From contig NZ_CAJGZH010000001.1 of NCBI RefSeq assembly GCF_904846075.1, positions 1,398,318 to 1,462,317 on the forward strand: a stretch of 64,000 nucleotides of DNA, written 5' to 3'. Below the pieces are notes generated by a model that was not told the origin of the DNA, ran no database searches, and saw only the letters and a program-made list of their open reading frames with translations. Within the stretch, counting starts at the first letter, position 1. Each line of letters begins with the position of its first letter. Source of the stretch: Psychrobacter glacincola. Lineage in GTDB: Bacteria; Pseudomonadota; Gammaproteobacteria; Pseudomonadales; Moraxellaceae. A program made the translations under genes and the position numbers. Shown one piece after another: positions 1-10,374 of this stretch.

Positions 1-2
1 CG

Positions 3-1190
3 GGTAAAGGTATATTGGCGACGCTTGTACATATATTGGTTTCGCAGCAGATGCTTGATTATGACCAGCCTATTGCCCATTATTGGCGTGCATTTTCTGC
101 ACAGAATAAAGGGAATATTACGCTACGTAGCGTGATGTCGCATCAAGCCAACTTATTCTCAATTCAGAGTATCGATGCGGATAGCGAAACTTTGCTTGAT
201 TGGGATCAAATGCTCAATAAAGTTGCTGCCATGCCAATCACAGCATCAGACCATGGCGAGCTATATGACAGCGCTTATAGTGCTCTGGTCTATGGTTGGG
301 TGTTGGGCGGTCTGATAGAAGCCGTTACGGAAATGTCTTTAGCTGAGGCATTGCGCCATTATCTTACTGAGCCTTTAGGTATTGCTGATAGTTGCTATTT
401 TGGTGTACCAGAGAATAAAGTCAACCAAGTAGCAAGACTCGCCAAAGACTTCGAAGCATCAAATGAGGCTGGCTCACAACTGCGTCATAAACGTCATAAA
501 CCAACGCTAAAAGCTGACTCACAAAGTACTTTACGTACTTATGCTAGTCTGCCTAGCTACACTTGTTGGCAGCAGCTCGCCTTAGTTGATATACAAGCGG
601 CAGACCTAAGTTCAGATGATGAGCAAAATACTTTACCGATACTAGACACGGCTCATATTAATCGTTTGTACTTCAATACCAGTCAGCTTAATCTAAAAAA
701 TTATAAGGCGGCACTCATACCTGCTGGCAAACAAGCAATCGATTATCACAGTCGTGAGACATTACAGGCGATTATTCCAGCAGCAAATGGTGTCGCTTCA
801 GCTCAGGCATTGGCCACCATCTATGCGATGTTAGCCAACGGCGGAACATGGCAAGGACACACGTTTATTAATAGCGCCACTTTTGAGCAACTATCCAAAC
901 CGCAAGTCACAGGGCTAGATGCCGTCATGCCAGCAAACATGGATTGGCGCTTGGGTTATCATCGGTTATTTAGTCTTTGTCAGCATATAGACAGTGAAAA
1001 ATTTGATGCAAACAAGCAAGGATTTGGGCATATGGGCTATAACGGTTCAGTGGCTTGGTGTGACACAGAGCGTCAGTTGTCATTTGCCTTTATCCATAAT
1101 TTTGACACCACGATGCTGAATGATGTCCGTCAATTTGCACTAACGGAAGCGGTACTTAACTTAGTCGATTCAGAGCTTTCAAAGCGCTAG
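3..1190 (+). CDS. Serine hydrolase, class C beta-lactamase/esterase family (5' truncated by window edge)
   Basis: The reading frame is already open at the left edge, so the gene begins upstream of the window; the TTG at 15 is not a credible start. The first codons encode Gly-Lys-Gly and then a helix ending in LVHILVSQQ, which matches the region just after the Ser-x-x-Lys nucleophile motif of EstB/class C beta-lactamase-like proteins. The Lys at bases 6-8 would be the catalytic lysine and the serine lies off-window. Later motifs agree: a Tyr motif (YSALVYGW) and a C-terminal GHMGYNGS segment like the HxGxxG motif. The substrate is unknown; such proteins are esterases or peptidases more often than true beta-lactamases. 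It is convergent with the antiporter gene, 18 bases away. Confidence 0.8.
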   Translation, partial: GKGILATLVHILVSQQMLDYDQPIAHYWRAFSAQNKGNITLRSVMSHQANLFSIQSIDADSETLLDWDQMLNKVAAMPITASDHGELYDSAYSALVYGWVLGGLIEAVTEMSLAEALRHYLTEPLGIADSCYFGVPENKVNQVARLAKDFEASNEAGSQLRHKRHKPTLKADSQSTLRTYASLPSYTCWQQLALVDIQAADLSSDDEQNTLPILDTAHINRLYFNTSQLNLKNYKAALIPAGKQAIDYHSRETLQAIIPAANGVASAQALATIYAMLANGGTWQGHTFINSATFEQLSKPQVTGLDAVMPANMDWRLGYHRLFSLCQHIDSEKFDANKQGFGHMGYNGSVAWCDTERQLSFAFIHNFDTTMLNDVRQFALTEAVLNLVDSELSKR

Positions 1191-1208
1191 ATAGCTCTAT
1201 CGATAAGG

Positions 1209-2456
1209 TTAATGTGATTTATTCGGCGTCATTTTAAGCAATTTTGTGGCGCTAAGACCATGAATAAAGATTGACGCCAAAATGACAATTGAACAGACGA
1301 CCCATAGCTTAAGCGCATCTTCATCACCGAAAAAACCTTGGTTGAGCGCATAAGATAAATAATATAGCGTACCAATGCCACGGATGCCCAAAGCAGAAAT
1401 GGCATACTTTTCAGTGTGTGGCATGTTTAGTCCTGATAAAGCAATAAACCCACCAATGGGACGTATCAACAAGAGGAAAGTGAAGCTGACGATGTAAACA
1501 CGCCATGTCAGCTCAACACCCGACTGCAATCCTTGACCAAGAAACATGCCGAAAGTGACCAGCACTAGAGACATGAGTAAGCCTTCTGATTGTTCTGCAA
1601 AATCATGGAGCTTGTGGTGATAGCTATGCTCATGCTCTGAGCGGCGAAAGGCAAATGCCGCGATAAACACGGCGATAAAGCCATAACTATGTACAAATTC
1701 GGCAAGTCCATAAGCCACTAACGTTAGTGCAATGACCACATAGCCTTGAGAAATAGTGGTGTTTTGGCTGTATTTTGAAAATACCAGCTTGGCCATAATT
1801 TTACCAACGACAATCCCCACCACCAGCCCAGCACCAATTTTCCATAAGACATCATGAGTGAACCATGACCAGAGCATCTCGAGGGTAAAGGAATTGCCTT
1901 GGCTAAAGGCTTCCGCTATTTTTATGGCCAAATAAACAAATGGGAAAGCCAGTCCGTCATTCAATCCTGCTTCTGAGGTCAAAGTAAAGCGCGGTGTATC
2001 TTCGCGACCTGTGTTGGGTGGCCCTACTTGAATACTAGAAGCTAAGACGGGATCGGTTGGAGCTAGTACTGCGCCCAGCAATATAGCGGCTCCCAGACTG
2101 AGACCAAATGCATAGTAGCCCAGTACCGCCATCGCAAAGATGCCAATCGGCATGGTAATAAGCAACAGACGCACGGTCGGTCGCCACAATTGCCAAGACA
2201 GCTTCGTATCAATTTTAATACCAGCACCAACCAAGGATACGAGCACCACAATTTCGGTTAATTTTTCGATAATTAAGCCGTTATTCATAGGGTCTAAAAA
2301 TGATAAGGTCGTCCACCAGTAGCCCATCAGCAGCCCAAAGCTGACCTGCAACATAGGCAAAGAGATAGGCGTGCGCTTAAATATAATGGGGAATAACGCC
2401 CCCAGTAAAAAAGCGATACCGCAGACCAATAAAAATAAATTGTAGTTTTCAATCAT
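1209..2456 (-). CDS. CPA1-family cation:proton antiporter (NhaP-like)
   Basis: A 415-residue integral membrane protein with about 12 hydrophobic segments. Two signatures of the CPA1 Na+(K+)/H+ exchanger domain are visible: the APTDPVLASS stretch after residue 130 and SEAGLNDGLAFPF about 30 residues later; the acidic residues in these motifs bind the cation in the family. The length is that of the membrane domain alone, with no RCK or cytoplasmic regulatory tail. It probably exchanges Na+ or K+ for protons at the inner membrane for pH and salt homeostasis. Ion specificity cannot be read from the sequence. It stands alone, on the same strand as ilvD but separated from it by 209 bases with a terminator. 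Confidence 0.85.
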   Translation of the reverse strand: MIENYNLFLLVCGIAFLLGALFPIIFKRTPISLPMLQVSFGLLMGYWWTTLSFLDPMNNGLIIEKLTEIVVLVSLVGAGIKIDTKLSWQLWRPTVRLLLITMPIGIFAMAVLGYYAFGLSLGAAILLGAVLAPTDPVLASSIQVGPPNTGREDTPRFTLTSEAGLNDGLAFPFVYLAIKIAEAFSQGNSFTLEMLWSWFTHDVLWKIGAGLVVGIVVGKIMAKLVFSKYSQNTTISQGYVVIALTLVAYGLAEFVHSYGFIAVFIAAFAFRRSEHEHSYHHKLHDFAEQSEGLLMSLVLVTFGMFLGQGLQSGVELTWRVYIVSFTFLLLIRPIGGFIALSGLNMPHTEKYAISALGIRGIGTLYYLSYALNQGFFGDEDALKLWVVCSIVILASIFIHGLSATKLLKMTPNKSH

Positions 2457-2593
2457 AAGGTAGGTGCACGCTGTTATGTTTATCTTAAAAAGTTAGAATA
2501 AGGCCATATTTACTAGTCCATTATAATGACGCTAAAAAATAATGATTACCGCAAAAAATCGTTATCAAAACGACATATGCGTTGTTTTTTGGT

Positions 2594-2623
2594 GAAAAAA
2601 AAGCCTGCATAGCGCAGGCTTAA
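2594..2623 (-). terminator. Rho-independent terminator of ilvD
   Basis: Read on the minus strand, an 8-bp stem (AAGCCTGC with GCAGGCTT, 5-nt loop, 2601-2621) is followed by a run of eight Ts. It lies 45 bases beyond the ilvD stop codon. Confidence 0.85.
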
Positions 2624-2665
2624 TAGATTTTTACCAATATACTTTAACGATTAATAATTTAAGGC

Positions 2666-4552
2666 CTAGCGCTCAACTTGACTCACGTCACGTACCGCAC
2701 CGGTATCGGCACTGGTAGTCATGGCAGCATAGGCACGTAGCGCAGGGGTCACATGACGGTCACGGCTTACAGGCTTCCACGCATCGCGGCCACGAGCTTC
2801 CATTGCTTCGCGGCGAGTGGCCAAATCGGCATCACTGACTTGCATGTTAATCGTACGATTAGGAATGTCGATATGGATGGTATCGCCTTCTTCAACCAGA
2901 CCAATTGCGCCGCCTTCCGCTGCTTCTGGGCTGGCATGACCGATTGATAGGCCTGAGGTACCACCAGAGAAACGACCATCGGTGAGTAGGGCGCATTCTT
3001 TACCCAAGCCTTTTGACTTGAGATAAGTCGTTGGATAGAGCATCTCTTGCATACCAGGACCGCCTTTAGGGCCTTCATAACGGATGATAACAACATCACC
3101 TGCGACAATATCATCAGCCAATACCGCGGCAACTGCGTCATCTTGTGATTCAAATAATCGCGCACGACCAGTAAATACTAGGATGCTGTCATCCACACCT
3201 GCGGTTTTGACTGCACAGCCACGCTCAGCGATATTGCCATACAATACGGCCAAACCACCATCTGTAGAATAGGCATGTTGGGCACTACGGATACAACCTG
3301 ACTCACGGTTGACGTCGAGGTTTGACCATTCTTTTGATTGTGAAAATGCCTCAGTGGTACGTATGCCACCCGGTGCTGCAAGGAAGCGTGCGCGAGCCTC
3401 TTGATTATCAGGATTCATGATATCCCACTTATCAATCGCGGCTTTCATCGTTGGACTATGGATGGTCGGTACGTCAGTCTTCAGTAATCCAGCACGATCA
3501 AGCTCGGCCAATAACGCAAAGACACCGCCAGCACGATGCACATCTTCCATGTGATATTTTTGCGAGGCAGGGGCGACTTTTGCAAGGCAAGGTACACCGC
3601 GACTTAGACGATCGATATCTGACATTTTGAAATCGACTTCTGCTTCGTTAGCAGCCGCTAACAGATGCAAAATAGTATTGGTTGAGCCACCCATCGCGAT
3701 ATCTAAGGTCATTGCGTTTTCAAAAGCCGCTTTGCTAGCGATGGAGCGTGGCAATACTGAATCATCATCTTGCTCATAGCGACGTTTGGCAAGCGAGACA
3801 ATGGTGCGTCCTGCTTCTAAAAACAGCTCACGACGTAATGAATGAGTCGCTAGTAGTGAGCCATTACCCGGTAATGCCAAGCCCAACGCTTCGGTTAAGC
3901 AGTTCATTGAGTTGGCCGTAAACATACCAGAGCACGAACCACAAGTTGGGCAAGCTGAGGCTTCAATAGCGGCTACATCTGCATCACTAATGCTGTCATC
4001 AGCGGCATCCATCATCGCATCGACAAGGTCAAGCTTACGAATCGCACTACTGTCACTACCATCGGTATTATGGCTCTTACCAACTGTGCTGGCTAAAATT
4101 TTGCCCGCTTCCATTGGGCCACCTGAAATAAACACTACTGGAATATTGAGGCGCATCGCAGCCATTAACATACCCGGTGTGATTTTATCGCAGTTAGAGA
4201 TACACACTAGTGCATCCGCACAGTGAGCATTGACCATGTATTCTACAGAGTCAGCAATTAGGTCGCGGCTGGGTAGCGAGTACAACATACCGCTATGACC
4301 CATGGCAATACCATCATCGACTGCAATGGTATTGAACTCTTTGGCCACGCCGCCTGCTTGTTCAATCTCACGTGCGACCAGTTGCCCCAAGTCTTTTAGA
4401 TGCACATGGCCGGGTACGAACTGGGTAAATGAGTTGGCGATGGCAATGATTGGTTTGCCAAAGTCACCATCAGTCATGCCAGTCGCACGCCATAATGCGC
4501 GCGCGCCTGCCATATTACGGCCGCCAGTAGAGGTTTTTGAGCGATAATCCAT
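2666..4552 (-). CDS. ilvD: Dihydroxy-acid dehydratase
   Basis: A 628-residue protein of the IlvD/Edd family, full length compared with E. coli IlvD (about 616). It dehydrates 2,3-dihydroxy-isovalerate and -methylvalerate to the 2-oxo acids in valine and isoleucine synthesis. Iron-sulfur ligands are visible in [10 protein letters not shown] and [11 protein letters not shown], followed by the substrate-binding [16 protein letters not shown] region; the C-terminal half has the family's [14 protein letters not shown] motif. The ATG start at 4552 leads straight into the conserved [20 protein letters not shown] segment, supporting this start. It is a core chromosomal gene and is not in an ilv operon here. 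Its Fe-S cluster makes it a classical target of copper and cadmium, which may matter given the metal genes further right. Confidence 0.97.
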   Translation of the reverse strand: MDYRSKTSTGGRNMAGARALWRATGMTDGDFGKPIIAIANSFTQFVPGHVHLKDLGQLVAREIEQAGGVAKEFNTIAVDDGIAMGHSGMLYSLPSRDLIADSVEYMVNAHCADALVCISNCDKITPGMLMAAMRLNIPVVFISGGPMEAGKILASTVGKSHNTDGSDSSAIRKLDLVDAMMDAADDSISDADVAAIEASACPTCGSCSGMFTANSMNCLTEALGLALPGNGSLLATHSLRRELFLEAGRTIVSLAKRRYEQDDDSVLPRSIASKAAFENAMTLDIAMGGSTNTILHLLAAANEAEVDFKMSDIDRLSRGVPCLAKVAPASQKYHMEDVHRAGGVFALLAELDRAGLLKTDVPTIHSPTMKAAIDKWDIMNPDNQEARARFLAAPGGIRTTEAFSQSKEWSNLDVNRESGCIRSAQHAYSTDGGLAVLYGNIAERGCAVKTAGVDDSILVFTGRARLFESQDDAVAAVLADDIVAGDVVIIRYEGPKGGPGMQEMLYPTTYLKSKGLGKECALLTDGRFSGGTSGLSIGHASPEAAEGGAIGLVEEGDTIHIDIPNRTINMQVSDADLATRREAMEARGRDAWKPVSRDRHVTPALRAYAAMTTSADTGAVRDVSQVER

Positions 4553-4757
4553 GTGATGTTCCTTACAAATAGGCGAGGTTTGTGAAAATGTGCACCCTCA
4601 ATTTTAATATTGATAGTGTGCTTTTTATAAAATGCGAGGACTAGTGAATAATACTAGGTCGTTACCATACCATTAGATATGAGTCACTGAAAACTACTCA
4701 TTGATAATGCCAAGTCAATAGTAGTCATAACATCGTAAGTATTTGGAAGATAAGGTG

Positions 4758-5552
4758 TTATTCGACGCGCTCTACTATCGCCGCCTCAAACCAAGGTAGC
4801 TCTATTTTGTCCGCTTCCAATTTAGCGATAACCACTAACGCATGAGTCGCTGGCAAGCATTGATAATCAGCGTTTGCTTCAATACGAAGTAGTTGCTCAT
4901 TGCCTTCAGCTTGTTCATCTATACTGATTAAGGTTTGCTTATTATTTTTGTAGAGTACATCGATACGACCAAAAAACTGCCAATCTTTAAAAGCGGCTGT
5001 AATAGCATCTGCTTCATTCTGGGTATAAAGTTGTTGGGTGTCTTTGCCCGTATTGGTCCAATGCAAGCGTACGGCTAACTGCAACGCTTCGCTAAAAACC
5101 ACCAATGAACCGATGATTTTGACATGCCAAGGGCTGATGATTAGTGCTTCGTTAATACCAATCAGCTTGGATGCTTCACGAGCGCTCATGGGCGTATTGA
5201 ACTGTGACAGTAGGGCAGGTGTGAGCGGATTTGCTTGCTTAATCGCATCATTTAAACTGTCGTAATGATATAAGAACGGTAATGGTAAATCCTGTGTGAC
5301 CGTCTTTTTAGTGATTTTGCAATTGTGTATCTTCCAACCAATCGTCTTGTCGCTCAGTACTTCGGCCAGAATGAGCGCGTTAGGCTCAATACTTTGAGTG
5401 GGGGCTTGAGTCTCATTTTCAGTCTCAGTGCTGCTTGGTTGTTTTTCATTATTGAACACAGAGTCAGCTGTGACAGACGTTTGCGCTGCTTGAGCAGGTT
5501 CTGTATAAATGTTACTCATATTTGATTGAGTCGGCAAAGTAGACGAATCCAT
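4758..5552 (-). CDS. Hypothetical protein, about 264 aa
   Basis: I do not recognise the family. The open frame extends back to a TTG at 5615, but the first ATG is at 5552 and is a better start; a second ATG (MSNIYTEP) lies 11 codons further in. The first ~65 residues are rich in Ser, Thr, Gln and Glu and look disordered. The remainder is a soluble alpha/beta-looking domain without a signal peptide or membrane segment. Neither cysteine clusters nor catalytic signatures were seen. It lies between ilvD and the HIT gene, transcribed away from the latter, in otherwise core sequence, so it is probably a genus-restricted protein. Confidence 0.55.
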   Translation of the reverse strand: MDSSTLPTQSNMSNIYTEPAQAAQTSVTADSVFNNEKQPSSTETENETQAPTQSIEPNALILAEVLSDKTIGWKIHNCKITKKTVTQDLPLPFLYHYDSLNDAIKQANPLTPALLSQFNTPMSAREASKLIGINEALIISPWHVKIIGSLVVFSEALQLAVRLHWTNTGKDTQQLYTQNEADAITAAFKDWQFFGRIDVLYKNNKQTLISIDEQAEGNEQLLRIEANADYQCLPATHALVVIAKLEADKIELPWFEAAIVERVE

Positions 5553-5776
5553 AAACGTAGTGTTGTTAAAGTAGAGGGTTAATATAACATTTAAAGCGCC
5601 TGACTCGCCAACCAAATTAGTGAGCTACCGCGATTAGCTTACGTATTGCGAATTTTTAATAACGAGTGCTATCGCAACTTGTGCTTAAACGACATTTCGT
5701 CCACTATATTACAGGCTATTCCATTCCTTATAAAAGCTGTCGAGTAACCAATAATCAAACAAGTAAAGGAAAAATA

Positions 5777-6217
5777 ATGACCCAAGCCAATGAGCAAGCT
5801 GCGTATGACGATAACAATATCTTTGCCAAAATGCTAAACGGTGACATCCCCTATCACAAAGTCTATGAAGATGATAAAACCCTTGCCTTTATGGATATAA
5901 TGCCACAAGCAGAGGGGCATGTGCTGGTGATTCCTAAGCAAAAAGCCGTTGATTTGGCGGATCTTGAACCAGAGTATGCCGCCGCGGTGTTAATGACCGC
6001 TAAAAAAGTTATGCAAGCACAGCGTCAAGTATTTGCGCGTGAAGGTATTATTCAGATGCAATTAAATGGTAGCGAGGCGGGTCAAACCGTTTTTCATTAT
6101 CACGTGCATCTCATTCCATCGAGTATTCATGAGCTCGGTCGACATGCAGTGACCCAAGCTGATCATACAGAACTGGCTGAAACGTCAAAGCAACTTGCTG
6201 CTGCCATTACTATTTAG
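5777..6217 (+). CDS. HIT-family nucleotide hydrolase/transferase
   Basis: A 146-residue histidine-triad protein. The frame is open from 5666, but the start at 5777 is chosen because AAAGGAA lies a few bases upstream and the family begins with the DNIFAKMLNGDIP segment. The active-site triad FHYHVHLIP (His-x-His-x-His) lies near residue 110, and DIMPQAEGHVLVIPK is the other conserved block. The HinT branch hydrolyses purine nucleoside phosphoramidates and adenylated intermediates in the cytoplasm. It is a single gene ended by a clear terminator. Confidence 0.9.
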   Translation: MTQANEQAAYDDNNIFAKMLNGDIPYHKVYEDDKTLAFMDIMPQAEGHVLVIPKQKAVDLADLEPEYAAAVLMTAKKVMQAQRQVFAREGIIQMQLNGSEAGQTVFHYHVHLIPSSIHELGRHAVTQADHTELAETSKQLAAAITI

Positions 6218-6280
6218 TAATAAAAAAACGAGATATTGTCGAATTAACAAGCAAAACGTAAATTGTTCCAGAATAAAATA

Positions 6281-6308
6281 AAAAGGTCGCTAACAAGCGG
6301 CCTTTTTT
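6281..6308 (+). terminator. Terminator of the HIT gene
   Basis: An 8-bp stem (AAGGTCGC with GCGGCCTT, one G-T pair, 6-nt loop) is followed by six Ts, 65 bases after the stop codon. The A-rich flank gives it some function in reverse. The rest of the spacer up to 6535 shows no gene. Confidence 0.85.
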
Positions 6309-6535
6309 ATTACTTGGTAATAGTCATGTAACAATCGTTAAAGTCATGTTACAAGTTGGGCGCTTGTCTGGGGTTTTTGAGCATAGTGTGATAAAAATTG
6401 TATTTGTTTAATAATAACTGATGCATTTTCGCCTTTGTGAGTCACTTTTTATAAAAAAGGCACTGCTCCTTCTGATTATTAATCTTGATATCGAAGATTA
6501 TTTTTCATTGCTACTTTTTGGGGATATCACTTTCT

Positions 6536-8581
6536 ATGAGTAAATTACCTCGCTCCACTATTTTGTTGCCGGTTTTTGTGCCGGCAGCAGCGATTATGCT
6601 GTTATTGGTGATCGGCACAGCCATCAACCCTGACGCTGCTGGCGAGCTGTTCAGCAAAGTGCTGGCATTTACCACCGACACTTTCGGCTGGTTTTATATG
6701 TTGGCAGTCGCCATATTTTTGATGTTTATTATCGCCTTGGCATTTTCGCCTTATGGCAGTATTAAATTAGGCCCTGACCATGCGGAGGCTGAGTATAAGT
6801 TTCTGGAATGGTTCGCCATGCTGTTTTCCGCAGGCTACGGTATCGCGCTATTGTTTTATGGCGTAGCAGAGCCGGTATTGCATTTTGCCAGTCCGCCACT
6901 TTCCACGCCGCAGACGATTGAAGCTGCCAAAGAAGCCATGCAAATTGCCTATTTCCATTGGGGTTTTCATATTTGGGCGATTTATGGCGTAGTAGGTTTG
7001 TCGCTGGCGTATTTCTCTTTTCGTCATGGCTTGCCATTGTCGGTACGCTCAACGCTATATCCATTAATCGGTGACAAAATCTATGGCCCTATCGGACATA
7101 CTGTTGATGTGTTTGCGATCGTGGGTACGATGTTCGGTATCGCCACCAGCTTGGGTCTGTCGGTGGCGCAAATTAACGCGGGTCTAAATTATTTGCTACC
7201 AGAGATGGTGCCAGTTAATACGACGGTGCAGGTTATTATCATTGCTTTAGTAACAGCAGCTGCCTTGGTTTCCGTGTTGGCAGGTATGGACAAAGGCGTC
7301 AAGCGCTTGTCTATCTTAAACATGGTATTAGCAACGGCACTCATGTTATTTGTCTTTATCGTTGGTCCGTCGATTTTTATTCTCAATGCTTTCATGGAAA
7401 ATACGGGCAGCTATCTGGGCAATATCGTTGAGCGTACTTTTAGCTTACAAGCGTACCAATCGAGTGATTGGATCGGTAGTTGGACACTATTTATTTTTGC
7501 ATGGACAATTGCTTGGGCGCCTTTTGTGGGTCTGTTCATTGCCAAGATCAGTCGCGGCCGCACCATTCGTGAGTTTGTATTGGGCGTCATGTTAGTGCCA
7601 ACGCTATTTACCTTCTTTTGGTTTTCAGTGTTTGGCGATACGGCACTGCATATGATTATGGTCGATGGTTACGACGCGCTGATTAGCGAAGTGCAAAACA
7701 ACCAAGCGATTGCGTTATTTAAATTGCTAGAGAATTTACCATTCACGCAGATTGTCTCGTCATTGACAGTACTGTTAATTATTACTTTTTTTGTGACGTC
7801 ATCGGATTCAGGGTCATTAGTGATTGACTCGCTCGCCGCAGGTGGACGTAGTGATACGCCTTGGTGGCAGCGCTCGTTTTGGGTGGTAACCGAGGGGGCG
7901 GTCGCGGCGGTTCTACTTATCGCAGGCGGTCTAAGTGCACTACAAACAGCAGCTATCGTTAGTGCTTTACCGTTTGCAATCATTATATTGATTTCGACAT
8001 TTGGTATGTGGCGCGCACTACGTATTGAAGGACATCGCAATCAAAGCCTAGCCAATGACAATCATTTGCCGCCGCATCTACTTAAGCTCGACGCATGGCG
8101 TGATCGTATTGACTATATCACCAATCAACCAACGCGCGAAAAAGTGCTGGGTTATATCAAAGGTACGGTTTTATCATCGATGCATGAGGTGGCAGAGAAA
8201 TTTGCCGAAACAGGCTGGTTGCCTGATGTAAATTATGATGAGGTCAATAACCGTGCTGTATTGGAATTAAGACGCGGTGACAATGTAGAGTTCTGGTATG
8301 AAGTTCGTTTGTCAGAGCATGAAATTCCTGACTATTATACGGAAGATATGGCCAATGAATTACCACAAGAGCACCATCATCGTGCTGAGGTGTATTTGCG
8401 CCGTGGTGGTCAAACCTATGATTTATATGGCTATCAATCAGAGTCGGTGATTAACGATATTATTGATCAGTTCGAAAAATACCTACACTTCTTAAATGTG
8501 TCGCCAGATAGTTTGCCGTGGCGTATGCAGGAGCATGATGAGGACATCACACTAGAACAGGGCAGTGTGTTTGATAAGTAA
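6536..8581 (+). CDS. betT: BCCT-family choline/betaine transporter with long C-terminal domain
   Basis: The frame opens at a TTG (6485), but the ATG at 6536 gives an N-terminus of about 11 residues before TM1, as in E. coli BetT, and has GGGGAT upstream. The product is about 681 residues, close to BetT (677) and longer than the ~500-residue core transporters. Twelve membrane segments are followed by a ~170-residue soluble domain. The TM8 region reads IFAWTIAWAPFVGLFIAKIS, containing the tryptophan-rich substrate motif, and the GGRSDTPWWQR loop is also BetT-like. It imports choline or betaine for osmoprotection, probably H+ coupled, with the tail sensing osmotic stress in the family. No betIBA genes adjoin it here. 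Confidence 0.88.
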   Translation: MSKLPRSTILLPVFVPAAAIMLLLVIGTAINPDAAGELFSKVLAFTTDTFGWFYMLAVAIFLMFIIALAFSPYGSIKLGPDHAEAEYKFLEWFAMLFSAGYGIALLFYGVAEPVLHFASPPLSTPQTIEAAKEAMQIAYFHWGFHIWAIYGVVGLSLAYFSFRHGLPLSVRSTLYPLIGDKIYGPIGHTVDVFAIVGTMFGIATSLGLSVAQINAGLNYLLPEMVPVNTTVQVIIIALVTAAALVSVLAGMDKGVKRLSILNMVLATALMLFVFIVGPSIFILNAFMENTGSYLGNIVERTFSLQAYQSSDWIGSWTLFIFAWTIAWAPFVGLFIAKISRGRTIREFVLGVMLVPTLFTFFWFSVFGDTALHMIMVDGYDALISEVQNNQAIALFKLLENLPFTQIVSSLTVLLIITFFVTSSDSGSLVIDSLAAGGRSDTPWWQRSFWVVTEGAVAAVLLIAGGLSALQTAAIVSALPFAIIILISTFGMWRALRIEGHRNQSLANDNHLPPHLLKLDAWRDRIDYITNQPTREKVLGYIKGTVLSSMHEVAEKFAETGWLPDVNYDEVNNRAVLELRRGDNVEFWYEVRLSEHEIPDYYTEDMANELPQEHHHRAEVYLRRGGQTYDLYGYQSESVINDIIDQFEKYLHFLNVSPDSLPWRMQEHDEDITLEQGSVFDK

Positions 8582-8713
8582 GGGTACACTGTTGAAAAAG
8601 TCGTGTTTCTTAATGCAAGTTATTCATGTTAATAGCTTGCAATATGCGTACGATTCCTTAGAATAACGGCTTGTTTTTATTATCTTATTTTAATTAATGG
8701 CAAGCCGTTTGTT

Positions 8714-9745
8714 ATGTCTACTGATTCTCCTGCTTTACCGTCGTCTTTGCCAGTATCTGACCATCCATTATTGCAACCATTGAATATCGGTGGCCTGACG
8801 ATTGAAAACCGCCTCATGGTTGCTCCTATGGCTGGCGTGACGGACAATCCTTTTCGGCGTTTATGTAAATCCTTTGGTGCCGGTCATGCGGTGAGTGAAA
8901 TGATTATCGCTGACACGGCGCTTTACGCGCGCAAAAAGTCCTTGTATCGTGCCAATTTTGACAATGAAATTGCGCCTATATCAGCGCAAATTGCAGGGGC
9001 TGAGCCTGATAAATTAGCAGAAGCGGCACGTTATCAGATCGATAATGGCGCGCAAATTATTGATATCAATATGGGCTGCCCTGCCAAAAAAGTTTGCCGT
9101 AGGCTGGCAGGTTCTGCACTGTTGCAAGACGAAGATTTGGTTGCCCGTTTACTAGATGCGGCGGTAAATAGCGTAAATGCCCCCGTGACCTTAAAAACGC
9201 GATTGGGCTATGAGAATGGTCGTGAGAATATCTTGCGTGTGGCGAAGCGCGCTGAGCAAGCAGGTATTGCAGCGATTGCCATTCACGGACGCACGCGCGA
9301 GGATATGTACACTGGCGAGGCGCGTTATGAGCTGATACGCGAAGTTAAAGAAAGTATCAACATTCCCGTCATTGCCAATGGCGATATCGATAGCGCGCAA
9401 AAAGCCCAGCGTGTCTATGAGTTGACAGGCTGTGACGCGGTGATGATTGGGCGTGCTGCCCAAGGACAACCGTGGATATTCCGCGATATCGAGCATTTCT
9501 TACGCACTGGTGAGAGTCTTGATGCACCGAGCGTCAGTGAGATAAAAGAGATCGTATTGGCGCATTTGCAAGAGCTATATGACTTTTATGGTGAGTACTC
9601 TGGCTGCCGTATCGCTCGCAAGCACATTGCTTGGTATACCACAGGCATTCCTAATTCTAATGCTTTTCGCCAAGCAATGTATGGTGAAGAAAGTACCGCT
9701 GGACAGTTTCGCGTGGTCGAAGATTTTTTGCAGGCGCACGGATAG
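8714..9745 (+). CDS. dusB: tRNA-dihydrouridine synthase B
   Basis: A 343-residue FMN TIM-barrel enzyme of the Dus family that reduces uridine to dihydrouridine in the tRNA D-loop. The N-terminal MVAPMAGVTDNPFRRLC flavin-binding segment, the INMGCPAKKVCRR motif containing the catalytic cysteine, the HGRTREDMYTG loop and the GCDAVMIGRAAQGQPW phosphate-binding region are all present in the expected order. About 30 extra residues precede the conserved domain. In many proteobacteria dusB is followed by fis; no fis is present here, and the next gene (DUF1622) is convergent. Confidence 0.95.
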   Translation: MSTDSPALPSSLPVSDHPLLQPLNIGGLTIENRLMVAPMAGVTDNPFRRLCKSFGAGHAVSEMIIADTALYARKKSLYRANFDNEIAPISAQIAGAEPDKLAEAARYQIDNGAQIIDINMGCPAKKVCRRLAGSALLQDEDLVARLLDAAVNSVNAPVTLKTRLGYENGRENILRVAKRAEQAGIAAIAIHGRTREDMYTGEARYELIREVKESINIPVIANGDIDSAQKAQRVYELTGCDAVMIGRAAQGQPWIFRDIEHFLRTGESLDAPSVSEIKEIVLAHLQELYDFYGEYSGCRIARKHIAWYTTGIPNSNAFRQAMYGEESTAGQFRVVEDFLQAHG

Positions 9746-9795
9746 TAAGTGAGCAGAGGGTTCATGCTAAGCGTTTGTTAAATAATAAAAAAGCT

Positions 9796-10185
9796 TTAAG
9801 GCTCGTCCACTTTAGCGGTACTTGGTTCTTTTTTGAGTGCGGTATTTTCTTTTTGCCAAGGGAATTTGCCTTCTAATTCTACTTGTAGTGACAAGCTCAA
9901 AAAAGTCCGAATGAGTACGATAAAACCTAGTACTAGGACGCTGCGTAACGTCGGTTCTGTGACGACAGTCGCCATAATATCAGCGGCGATGAGGACTTCT
10001 AATCCTAACAAAATAGATTTACCGACGGTTTGTCTGACTTCGATATAGGTCTCATGGTTAAACCCACTGGTTAGGCGAATCCCTCGATAAAAAGCAAAAA
10101 ACAGTCCAAAAAACATAATAAGTACGCCAATGACCTCGACTATCTTAGCAATTAAATCAATGTAATGAGCTAGAGTTGCAATCAA
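9796..10185 (-). CDS. DUF1622 family membrane protein
   Basis: A 129-residue protein with three predicted membrane helices (about 8-30, 55-75 and 80-100) and a charged, lysine-rich C-terminal tail. The YIDLIAKIVEVIGVLIMFFG opening and the VRQTVGKSILLGLEVLIAADI segment are characteristic of DUF1622. No molecular function is established for the family. It is transcribed towards dusB (50-base convergent gap) and away from the SDR gene, sharing a 189-base divergent intergenic region with it. Confidence 0.8.
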   Translation of the reverse strand: MIATLAHYIDLIAKIVEVIGVLIMFFGLFFAFYRGIRLTSGFNHETYIEVRQTVGKSILLGLEVLIAADIMATVVTEPTLRSVLVLGFIVLIRTFLSLSLQVELEGKFPWQKENTALKKEPSTAKVDEP

Positions 10186-10374
10186 AATAGATACTCCTTA
10201 TCGATGCTCGGTGAAAAGCGTAAGTCTGAAAAATACTGCGATTATACGTTTATCGATCCTTATGATCGGCAAATTATCTGGCTGAGACGGCGGTTTTGTT
10301 CACTTTAAGCCATAATTTTTTGCTATGCTGTAATCGAACATTCATAGGCATAGAAACAACAAAAAGGATTTTTT

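Noticed and set aside
3912..4547. Two plus-strand frames within ilvD
   Set aside because: Antisense shadows of a strongly conserved gene.
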